From Lathyrus oleraceus (taxonomy: Eukaryota > Streptophyta > Magnoliopsida > Fabales > Fabaceae): 64,000 nt of DNA. Shown piece after piece: positions 33,632 through 44,103 of the stretch. Location of the stretch: positions 351,172,409-351,236,408 of the forward strand of contig NC_066581.1 in NCBI RefSeq assembly GCF_024323335.1, read 5' to 3'. The stretch's first letter is position 1, and the number at the start of each line of letters is the position of its first letter. The notes under the pieces were generated by a model. The model was not told the DNA's origin and searched no databases. It saw only the letters and a list, made by a program, of their open reading frames with translations. Position numbers and translations under genes: made by a program.

Positions 33632-34336
33632 GTTCAAAGATTTCATAGAGTATCTTCTAATGCCAGTAGTTCAGACAGGAAGACATCCTCAACACTGGCA
33701 ATCGTTGGACTGATTTGTTTCTATTTTTGCATTTGTAGTTTCTTTGTTGTTAAAAGCTGCTTGTGTTTAAACATTGTTGTTTTTAATGGTAATATTGATG
33801 AAGTAATGATGCATGTTTTGAATTAATTATCTCGCATTCGCTCATTTTTCTTCTCTTATATCAAAAAGAAAAAAAATACATCAGTGTTTCTCCCATTCAC
33901 TTTTCTTTATCATAACCTTTGTTTTAGCAAAGATTTGAGGGAGGATGACGAAAACAAGATACCCATAATTGCTTACTATATGCTTTCGGATAAAATCCTG
34001 CTGATGATGTACATGCATTGTTTCAAATCCCCAAACACTGGAGAGATAAGGAGTTAATCCCTAGTCAACCACTTCGAGCCTAGAAGTAGGAGTTTCTTTT
34101 GGATCTAAAAAACCTTACATTAAACCTGGGGTAGGGTAGTGTTCAGTTAATCTAACTACACATTCGGATTACAAGACGAAATATCCTGTCTGAGGATCAA
34201 CCACATGATATTCTTCGCACACATCCTTAAGTGTCGAAGGAACCTTGCAAAATCCAAAAGTTATGTTGGTTGTTCTCCGAATGACCAAATGACTTGGCAA
34301 CCACATTCTAAAAAAGGGAATCAATAAAAAAGCCCG

Positions 34337-34415
34337 CTAAGTCGATACCCCAAAAGGAGACTTAGGCAAAAACCGGGGCAATCCCGATGGACTAAAGCTT
34401 CAAAAAGCGGTCCAT
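34337..34415 (+). other. Conserved stem-loops in 3' region (D)
   Basis: HP1 34337-34365 (CTAAGTC/GACTTAG) followed by GCAAAAACC; HP2 34387-34415 (ATGGAC/GTCCAT with inner GCTT/AAGC) followed by GCAAAAGTTAGGGA. They correspond to the hairpins after integrase in A and C, with changed but still paired stems. E has the same at 44808-44886. Confidence 0.55.
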
Positions 34416-35849
34416 GCAAAAGTTAGGGATCAAAACAAAAATCAAAGGAGGTCACGAAAACCCTCAACAAAATAAAAACAAGATTTATTGACCACCATAT
34501 CAAGAATCAAAGGGTCACCAATATCCATGAAGAGCAAAATAAAGTGTCTGTCATTTCAAGAGATTCGTACACCTTCAAAATTCTCTTAAAAGACGAATGT
34601 GTATGTTGAATTAACTGAACGTAGGACTGGAGTTTATCAAGAAGAAGGGTGGGTACAGAAACAATTTTGAGCCTCATATCCTTTGTTTCAATAACCATGA
34701 ACCAAGCCACGTTACAACCCTCAAAAGACCTAATTGAGGTAGGGTTATTTCCGAAAGCATATTATAGAAAAGTTGTGTAAACTGACTCCTAAAGGTTTGC
34801 TAATATTCAACATCAATGTCATTATTCTTGTTATGTCTTTCACACTTTAAATTGCTAAATCAGCATTACATTTGGACTCATGGTCCACTCGTCACACACT
34901 ATCACATCATTCCAATAAATGATTCTTTTTCAAAACTTGCATGAGTATCGCATTAAAATTACCATTTCTGAACAAACAATTTTAACTGCAAGACAGTACT
35001 TGACATCAGGGAAATTCCAACAATAAGGAACAATCAGAGGAACTTGGACATTCATTGGTGCTGACCCGAATCAAGACTACCTCACAACCCACGAATCAGG
35101 TGCATGCCACCCAGAACATCAAGTTGATCATAGGAAAATTACTCCAAGAATTGGTAAGTCTTAAACAGTCTCCAACATTTGTTAATAAATGTGCAAATCA
35201 TTTGAAGAATCAGTTGATCCAGAGCAAATCATCTTAGAATTCTATTAACTAGGGGCAGATCACCTAGAGGTTCTGGTGGCCAGGGGAAGACCCCTTCAAT
35301 ATTCAGTTAGGGTGAGTTAAATCGCTTCAACGCTCATACCGGGGAAAGCTACCTCAAGAGCACAGAAAAGTCAACTGCTCCAAGAGTCGATTAACCAAGG
35401 ATAAATCCTTTCATGGATCAAAATTCTGGGGCAATCCATCTCCAAATTATGGTACATTTGCTGTCAAAATCCTTTCGAGGTAAACATTTTGCATAGACCC
35501 ATCCCATTGGGGCAAGATGAGTCATACAAGAGCAAGTTCTCTCCATGTTTTCAAGCAGTTCAAGAAAAACCTTTTTCACACGTCATCAACTGCAGAGTTC
35601 CGGATGAGTGTCGGGGAATCATGCTACCACCCATCCAATAACCTTTCGATAGATAAGAAGCCTTGTTGCAAAGAACCTTCTCTTCCAATACCCGCGCATG
35701 AGGCATTTTGAAAGCCTTCAAATCATTGCATAAATCATCCTCATGCATTAGTCATGTCGCTTTTCTCTAGCATAAAACCATGCATATCATATCATTTACC
35801 GGGCCTAACCCCATAACATGAACTTGGCATCAAAAAGCCTTGAAACACA

Positions 35850-36560
35850 AAATCTGACACCGAAGCCCAGTTCCCGTCTAGCAATTTATGTCAAAGTGCA
35901 GTTCTCGTCTGACAATTCACTTCAAAGCCCAGCTCTCGTTTGGCAATTTATTTCAAAGTCCAGTTCCCGTCTGGCAACTTATTTCAAAAGCCGAGTTCCC
36001 GTCTGGCAAACCTTTTTCAAAAAACCAGTTCCCGTCTGGCAATTTATTTCAAATCCCAATTCTCATCTGGCAATTTATTTCAAAGACCAGTTCTCGTCTG
36101 ACAACTTATTCCAAAGTCCAGTTCCCGTCTGGAAAACTATATCAAAAATCAGTTCTTGTACGACAAATCATTTGCCAAATATCAGTTCTCGTCTGGAAAA
36201 TTATCTCTTAATACCAGTTCTCGCCTGGTAAATTATCTCTTAATACCAGTTCTCGTCTGGTAAATTATCTCTTAGTACCAGTTCTCGTCTGGTAAATTAT
36301 CTCTTAATACCAGTACTCGTCTGGTAGGTCACCTATTTCGATACCAGTTCTCGTCTAGTAGTCAATTATTTTCACCAGTTCTCGTCTGGTAGCCTACTTT
36401 AAAAATCAGTTCCTGTCTGATAAACAAAAACAAATTCAGTCTCGTCTGACATTTCAATTATTTTCACCAGTTCACGTCTGGTAACATATCCTTCAAGTGC
36501 TGGCCTCATCTGGCAGTTCAATCTCCTTCACCAGTTCTCATCTGGAAGTTCCCATTTAAA
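35850..36560 (+). repeat. 30-32-bp tandem array (D)
   Basis: About 22 degenerate units on the theme CAGTTCTCGTCTGGTAA; the most regular stretch (36210-36330) has a 32-bp period. E has the same array with about six units fewer. Confidence 0.9.
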
Positions 36561-37931
36561 GTCCAACCTCATTGGCAATCAAGAATTAAACCCTACAAAA
36601 ACATCCAATTACCCAGTTGCATTCCCACATGCATCACACGAATCATCCATACATGGTTTTCCTACCAAATAGAAAATTCAAAAAAACACAGTCATATCAA
36701 TCATCAGCATACTCATGCATAACACTCCCATAAAATGGGAAGCTCAACAAAATAAAAAAAGTCATTCGCATTCCTACATGCATAGCCAAATATCCCCAGC
36801 AAATTGCATATTTGCATACATCCCATGCATGGAAATCCCACCTAAAGTTGGACGTCATACAAAAATCAAATATAAAATGTCAGGATCCAAGGTCATTCAT
36901 GTATATCTTGGACATTCCTCATTCCAAATGAAGTTATTACCCTACATATGCTCGTGGGATTATATCTTAGTAAATCATTTTTTCGACACTACGATTAATA
37001 ATGATATTCCCAGCAATTTTCTTTACAATCATCGCTCCTAAGTAGAGGTTACCCTAAAAAGTCTCTTATGAGCTTTTTCCCCTGCAGAGAATTTCCAGTA
37101 AGTCTCCCTCAAAAGGAGTCTTTTCTTAAAATTCCCCCCAACAGATGAATATTCGAGATACTGCTTCATTTATCTGAATAATCCATTTTTACTGTTTTAG
37201 GTGCTACTTCATCAATATGAAGAGTCTCATTTCAGAGTTTTTAGAGATACTTCTCTAACTATCCTCGGAGAGTCTTAGATTCAATTAAGGTATCTTTCCC
37301 CTGCTGGAATATATTAATTCTATCATATAAGATGTTGCTTCGACTCGATACAGAGAATCTCATTTTTACTGTTTGAGATACTGCTTCATCAATATGAAGA
37401 GTCTCATTTCAGATTTTGTTTGAGATACTGCTTCATTTATCCAAAGAATCTCATTTGTCTATTTGAGACACTGTTTCGTTCATTTGAAGAATCTCATTTG
37501 GTTTCAAGATACTGCTCTAGTATCCTTGGAGAATCTTAGATACGATTGAGGTATCATTCCCTTGTTGGAATATCTTGATGATATCATGTAAGAAACTGCT
37601 CCGTTTGATCCCCAGAGAATATCATGTTTTCTGTTCAAGACAATGTTCTGCTAATTTTCAAAAGTCTTAGATACCATTAAGGTATCGCTCTATTGTTGGA
37701 ATATCTCGATCATGGCATCCAAGATGTTGTCCCGATAATTCCCAGAGAGTCTTAATTGTTTTATTTTACCTTTCGATAACCTTTTCTTACTATATTTCTC
37801 ACTGCATTTTATTTCCGCATTTCTTCCTTACATTTCAAAGGACAAAATTCAGGTCTTTTAAGTATTTAATTATCTTCCATCGCGAATGTACGAAGACTGC
37901 TGTTATTCGTACTTTCTGGTTCAAGGTAATT

Positions 37932-37944
37932 AAATAGGGGCAGT
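37932..37944 (+). other. Polypurine tract of D
   Basis: AAATAGGGGCAGT immediately before the LTR start TGTCATACC; near-identical to the tract of A and C in sense orientation. Confidence 0.8.
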
Positions 37945-38228
37945 TGTCATACCCCAATTTTGTCCCTACCCCGATACAATTTTCATCTGATCCATGACCC
38001 TACTGCACATGCATACATTCATTATTTCTATAAAAAAAATGGGTAACCGGTTACCCTAATCAGGGTAACCGATTACCCAGACCAAAAACTGAATGTTTGG
38101 CCATTTGGGGCTGTGTAACCGGTTAATCTAATCAGGGTAACCGATTACACCTGTGCAGACAGCAAAAACAGCTCTGTTTTTTACCCAGAGGACCTTTTGG
38201 TTCACCCACTTCAACCCCTTTGCTTCCC

Positions 38229-38238
38229 CTATAAATAG
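38229..38238 (+). promoter_or_regulatory. TATA box in 5' LTR of E
   Basis: CTATAAATAG at LTR position 285, a textbook plant TATA box. The copy in the 3' LTR is at 57061-57070. Transcription start is expected about 30 nt downstream, giving a U3 of only about 0.3 kb. Confidence 0.8.
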
Positions 38239-41200
38239 AGCACTATCTCACTCATTTTTCAAGCTTGAAAGCCAAAAAACCTCTGTCCAAATCACCTTCA
38301 AGCTCTCTCTTTACAACCTAAACCTTAACTCACCCAAACCCTCTTTTCTTCTTTGAACCACCAAACCACCATGTAAAAATACACCATTTCCACACAACAA
38401 CAACAGTAGCAAACTTCTAACCTTCACTTACATAATCATTCACCATATAAACATACACCTTCCTTCTTTTCCATTTTCCTACCACAACAACCATAGCCAC
38501 CGTCTTCCAAGCTTTTTGTTTCATTCTCAAACCCAAACACAACAATAACCTAGTTTTGACACCACACTCTTGGTAATATTTTGGACTCAAACTCTTTAAT
38601 ATTTTTTGGTTTTGTTTTATGTTTGAAAATGAGTTTTTACTCTTGGGTTGTATTTTGAGAGAGATTTGAGCCAACTTTGAGACAAGTGTTTTTGTTGGGT
38701 TTACACTCTTTTTCGGGATTTTTTTGCTCTTACTACTTTTTATCCACCATTTTCAATCAAACCTTTTTTCTTTTTATCATTTAATATTTATTGTTGACTT
38801 GTTGTTACATTTATGTGGTTGATGAGTTTTATTAGATCATGACCATGGTTGTTTAGAGTTGATTAAATCTTCAATACTTCAAACCTATTAATGGTTGATC
38901 AATAGATCATTCATGATACTTTGAGGCATTGATAGATTGCCTCTATTTCAACCATGCTTGGGTCATTTGATACATAGATGAAACCATTTCCTTTACATTG
39001 TTTCTTGTTATCATTTAATATTTATTGTTGACTTGTTATTACATTGATTTGGTTGATGAGATCTATTAAATCATGGCCAGGTTGTTTAGAGTTGATAAAA
39101 CCTTCAATGTTTCAAACCTATTAATGATTGATCAATAGATCCTTCATGATACCTTGAGGCATTGATAGGTTGCCTCTATTTCAACCATGATTGGGTCATT
39201 TGATACATAGATGAAACCATTATCTTTACATTAACTTGTTATTCTATTTGCTTATTGTTATTCTACTAACCACTAACTACTAATTCCTAACATTTATATT
39301 ATTGCACTTTAATTCCTTGCAATTTATTTTATTGTTACTAACCATTAACTACTAACTTCTAACATTTATATCATTGCATTTTAATTCCTTGCAATTTATT
39401 TTATGTTCACTAACCATTATTATTGTAATATTACCATTCTTTATCTTGTGATTTACTTTTATGTCATTACCTTGTAATTTACATGCAAGTACTCATTATC
39501 ATCATCATTGTACAAACTCATCATGCATGTTTATTTACTTGTTATTTATTTTATTGTCGTCATACATTAAAAATAACAAAAACATGATAAAATGATAAAG
39601 ACCAAAAATATTCACTCCACTCTTAATCAACTTGGACTTAGAGGATTTCATCTTAGGACCTTTGCTTGGAAGCCTTCCTTTACTCTTTGTGATACATTGT
39701 AAACACTTGGATTTTCATCCGTAACTTACATGCATGTTGTAAGAATGGCATCATGGCACCACCTTAGGGGAACATGTTTGTAAGACCATTATCCTTTGTT
39801 TAGCATAGGTCACTTTAGCACACAAAAGGCTTTCTCTTGGGCTACCTTACAATGAGACTCTTTATTTTCTTGTTGGTTATTTTGCATTCACGTTGCATAA
39901 GCTAAAATTCATAAGCAATCTCATTTCGAGACCATTTTCATAATTCAATTCATATGCACATGTAAATACAAACCTCGGTCAATATCGAGTGCACCTTTTC
40001 CAAATCAATTCAAAACAGCCTTGTAAGTCGATCGCTTTTAAAGCATCGCCATCAACCTCACATAGCTTACTCTTGGGCTTTCTTACAATGAGACCTATTC
40101 GATTTTTATCGAGTAGAAGAGAAATACACTAAATAAATTCACTTCATCCAAAACACAAATTTAAAACCTCGATTCAACATCGATTATTCTTTATTAAAAA
40201 ATAAAAAACACCTAATCACAATCAAATAATATTTCACTTAAGAATAAAAGAGGTAATGGTTTTGAGTTTTCAACTCCTCTCCTCGAATATTTGAACACAA
40301 ACTCTTGTACTCGATTAATCGAACAACCGTCATTTCTAATCCACCTAAGCACAAATAAACCGAATTCTTTTACATTAAGGAATAAAAAGGGAGGTAACTT
40401 TGAGTCTTCAATTTTTTCTCCTCGATTATTTGAATACAAGTTCTCTTACTTGTTTAGTCAAATAGTTATTGTTCCTCTACAAATCTCCCAGCCCCGATTA
40501 AATCAAAATATTTTCACAATAAGTTGAATGAAAAAGGAGTTAACTTTGAGTTTTCAACTTCATTCCTCAATTGGTCGAATACGAGTTCTCTTACTCGGTC
40601 AGTCGAACAATTGTCATTTCTCCGCAAACATACAACTTAACCAAACCACTTTTATAACAAATTATATGAAAAGGGAGATGGTCTTGAGTCTTCGATTCCT
40701 CTCCTCAAATGCTTGGATATGAGTTATTTTACTTAGTCATTCAAGTATTTGTCGTTCATGCTAAAATACGTCAATCTTATACAACCTTATTTTCATAAAT
40801 ACTCAGATGAAACAGAAAGCGGTTTAGAGTCTTCTATTCCCTTTCTCGGTTATTATGATACGAGTTAATTTACTCGACTATCCGAGTAATCGTCATCCAA
40901 CCAAAAACATCTCAACACATCAAACATATCTCTTTTCTCGCCCTCGTGCGATCGAAACCAATCAAAACGTCCAACATATTAATCCTACTTGTCACCCCCG
41001 TGTGACCAAAACTCTTTTCAAATGAACACTGTTTAATCCTTTCTAACGCGCATAACAAACTAGTGCTTAAGCCTCCTCTGAGAGTAGACAAGTCAGCGTT
41101 TAGCCTTGAGAATGCAATCTAAACAGCTATTCGTTAAAAGACACCAACCAACCGTAGTTCCCCGAACTACGAATGCTCTGATATCCTTATTTAAGGATAC

Positions 41201-41361
41201 GTAGGCAGGAGATTGATGTATCATCGCGAGCACACTAATAAACAAACACCCCCTTTCTCCTTTCTGAGGTTCTCATCCATTTCTATTCTCAATATTTTAA
41301 CCCAAAGATAACAAACAAACATAAATTAACACTCGGAACACAAATTAGAACTAAAAGGTTC

Positions 41362-41523
41362 CCGTTGAGTACAACGGACGTAAGGGGTGCTAATACCTTC
41401 CCCTTACGTAATCCACTCCCGAACCCGAATATGGTTGCGACGATCATTATTCCATTCTGCAAAGGTTTTATCAATATTTTCCTATTCCTTTATTGGGATA
41501 AATAAAGTTCGGTGGCGACTCTG
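41362..41523 (+). promoter_or_regulatory. LTR 3' module in E, 5' LTR
   Basis: Hairpin CCGTTG-AGTA-CAACGG (41362-41377), GGGTGC and ACCTTCCC block, AATAAA (41501-41506), TGGCGACTCTG (41513-41523), LTR end 41579. The stem differs from those in A, B and C at several positions yet is fully paired. Confidence 0.65.
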
Positions 41524-41581
41524 TTCGAACATAATTTTCCGCGACCATCGCGAGTGATCGTATTTTTCGAGATGCGGCAGA

Positions 41582-41600
41582 TGGCGACTCTGCTGGGGAT
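41582..41600 (+). other. Primer binding site of E (tRNA-Arg type)
   Basis: TGGCGACTCTGCTGGGGAT, 2 nt after the LTR. Identical to the PBS of element C, so the non-autonomous E uses the same primer as Ogre. Confidence 0.9.
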
Positions 41601-42558
41601 AACTCCAAGCAAAAAAGAGTGAAGCCTAATTTAGTTCAATTGATGTATTGTGTGTTAATTTTATTTATCTATTTATTATTTATTCCGTTATTATTATGTT
41701 GTCATAATTATTGTATGATGTTTTATTGGCCATGTCTTATTGGGGGTTCTCTGGTTGGTGATACTTTGTGAGATAGGCTCTCCACCAGAGTTTGAGAAAA
41801 ACCATAAGATTAAGTTGGTGGTTGCATAGTGGGCGCCTGCAAGGAGTCTTACTTGTTGGGAAGATACGAAGACCTCGCCTAGAGGAGATTCTCTTGAAAT
41901 ATTATTGCCCGACGAGTTTTCATCACGACGATAGTATTCTCAAGTTGGATCAATGACTCTAGGGACCTTTTAACCCATTATATCCGGTGGTTATGTAGTA
42001 TTTACCTGAAAAGTCCCGGACTTACTAGGTTAGTACGAAAACCCCAATCAGATGAGATCCCTTGGACGTATTACTATCTTACAGTAATATTTCCAACCTC
42101 GATCTATGACTCTGAGAACCTTGTTAGAACCCTGGACTCGAGAGTCGTGTAGTAGAATCCTCATGGAGTTTTCCTTGTTAAGATAATACGAAGACCTCAC
42201 CTAGACGAGATCTTCTTAAGGATATTATTGTCCGACGAGTCTTTGTCACGGCTGTGACATCCTCAAGAAATATCCGTGACTCTAGGGACCTACCAACTAT
42301 AGAGCCTACCCATGGGGTTCCATTAATCGGAGATACCCATCATTTACCCGTTATTCTGATATATCTGAAAACACTTTGAACCTGTGGTCCTGAACCTATC
42401 ACTACATTCATACACATATCATTACATCTGCATTCATCATGCGTTGCATATCATTTGCCACACAAAATATATACAAAAAAACTCATCCATCCTTCGTCCA
42501 TAACCTGTAGTTGATTTCCCGACACTCGTATCAGATTTGAAATAACTCTTGAAAGATT
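41601..42558 (+). other. 5' leader of E
   Basis: Untranslated. Degenerate repeats of about 160 bp: blocks with GATACGAAGACCTCGCCTAG (41873) and AATACGAAGACCTCACCTAG (42184), each followed by a TTATTG(C/T)CCGACGAGT box and ACTCTAGGGACC, with a more diverged copy between them (about 42010-42120). A repeated leader upstream of gag is also seen in C. Confidence 0.7.
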
Positions 42559-44103
42559 ATGGATCCATTGGAGCAAAGCCACATTGCATTAAGAGGAGAT
42601 GTTGACTTGATGAAAAACCAGATAAACCAACTTGTGGAGGCTATGATAGCTTTAGAAAAGAGGGAGGACAACATTCAACAGACTGCAGTCGTAGAGAATG
42701 TTATTCCAGCTCCAGTAAATGGTCCTACCTAACCTCAGCTTGTGCGAACCCCAGTTAATAACTCTATTGTACAAGAATGTCATGTTGTTCAAGATCCCTC
42801 ACGTCATGATGTTGTTGAGTATCACAGTTTTGCATTCTCCGTGCCAGATTCCCATGGAACAAGCCTAGTGGTTAATGCTGAACAACCACAAGATGGTGAG
42901 ATTTCTAAAAGATGTTGTGTGTTAGAGAAAAGACTCAAGGTCATAGAAGGACAAGATACTCCTGGACTGAATGCTTTAGACATGTGTTTGGTACCTGGCC
43001 TGGTTATACCCGCAAAATTCAAAGCACCAAAATTTGAGAAGTACGAAGGGGATGGCTGTCCAAAGCACCATCTGGTGATGTTTTGTCGAAAAATGACCTC
43101 TCATGCCCACAATGATAAGTTGATGATTCACTGTTTCCAGGACAGTTTGACTGGGGCATCATTAAATTGGTACATGAAGTTAGAAAGGAATCATGTTCAA
43201 TCATGGTTGGACCTAGCTAACGCATTCTTGAAGCAATACAAATATAATATGGACATGGTTCCCGATCGCATGCAGTTGAGAGCTTTATCTAAGGAAAGTA
43301 ATGAATCCTTCAGGGGGTATGCCCAAAGGTGGAGAGAGTTAGCGGCTTGCGTTGAGCCACCACTCTTAGACAAAGAATTGATGGAATTATTCAGGGACAC
43401 CCTGCAAAGTCCGTACTTCAAAAGGATGATTAGACGCGCAACATCAGACTTCGCTCACTTAGTGACAATTGGAGAACGTGTCGAGAGTACCCTAAAAAAA
43501 GGAAGAATCCAAGGTGCCTCGAGCAACCAAGCTAGCGAGACAGAATCCATCAACAATTCCCAAAAGGAAGAGGATAATGAAATAAATGCAGTCATGGCAG
43601 ATGTTGGGTATTCTCACGATGCACCAGCCAGACCTTATGGTTCTTCACCTTCTCAGCAATCACCATTTCCAACACCATGTTATCCTTATAGGCAACCGAC
43701 AAGGCCTAGAGCACCATTCAAGCAACCATGGACTGTTCCTTATACAAATCAAAGACCTTGTGGTCAAGGATATCAAAATCAGCATCTGAACCAGCATAGA
43801 CCTCGAAACAATCTGGAAAGAAGGAATGCTCCTCTCGATCCAATACCTATGTCATACAATCAACTTCTGCCATATCTGATTCAAAGCTCGTTGGTGGAGC
43901 CCAAGCCTCTCAGGCCATTGTCAGAACCATACCTACCTGGATATGATCCTGATGTGCAATATGGATATCATGCCGGAACAATATTGCATTCAACTGAAGA
44001 CTGCAACACTTTCAAGGCTAAAGTGCAAATATTGAACGACAAAAGGTACATATCCTTTTCAGAAGGAAGCCTGTTGGTGCACGTTAATCTCTCGTCAGAA
44101 TGA
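42559..44103 (+). pseudogene. gag: gag of E, full length with one nonsense codon
   Basis: Capsid-type polyprotein. The ATG at 42559 opens MDPLEQSHIALRGDVDLMKN, continues 57 codons to a TAA at 42730-42732, then stays open in the same frame to 44103 (515 codons in total). The core reads KFKAPKFEKYEGDG, LVMFCRKMTSH, FQDSLTGASLNWYMKLE, KQYKYNMDMVPDRMQLRAL, then a basic and Gln/Pro/Tyr-rich region and a C-terminal CNTFK-type Cys/His segment. Similar in design to the Ogre gag of F but clearly diverged. No protease or pol follows. The single TAA is the only break seen; read-through or a sequencing error would restore gag. The frame can also be entered at GTG 42742, but there is no reason to think that is used. 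Confidence 0.9.

Larger units (their letters stand above)
33632..37931 (+). other. Copy D 3' untranslated region
   Basis: No pol follows gag. The first 2 kb is unique-looking AT-rich sequence holding the stem-loop pair at 34337-34415. At about 35850-36560 lies an array of 30-32-bp units (AGTTCCCGTCTGGCAATTTA and CCAGTTCTCGTCTGGTAAAT types). At about 37150-37560 are two copies of a ~178-bp repeat (AATATGAAGAGTCTCATTTC at 37214 and 37391). The region around 37000-37015 is the uninterrupted site into which G inserted in copy E. Open frames across the arrays reflect repeat periodicity, not genes. Confidence 0.8.
37945..41579 (+). repeat. Shared LTR of D/E, 3635 bp (5' LTR of E)
   Basis: Starts TGTCATACCCCAATTTTG, ends GAGATGCGGCA (TG...CA). 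A polypurine tract lies on the left and a PBS on the right, so it closes D and opens E. The U3 holds four GTAACCGGTTAC/GTAACCGATTAC motifs (38043, 38065, 38115, 38137) and a TATA box. The large R/U5 part contains a direct duplication (about 38780-38990 and 38995-39240, TTGACTTGTT...TTGATACATAGATGAAACC) and repeated GAGTCTTC-type segments at 40230-40880. No protein-coding gene is present. Confidence 0.92.

Noticed and set aside
35818..36231. 137-residue plus-strand frame, and an overlapping 107-residue frame
   Set aside because: Both lie in the 30-32-bp tandem array; the peptide merely repeats the array period and changes in copy E.
38041..38080. GGGTAACC/GGGTTA-like words as interstitial telomere repeats
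   Set aside because: The plant telomere repeat is TTTAGGG; these are palindromic U3 motifs of the LTR.
38417..38674. 85-residue frame in the E LTR (also 57252-57515)
   Set aside because: Antisense frame within the transcribed LTR, no known domain, present only because the LTRs are duplicates.
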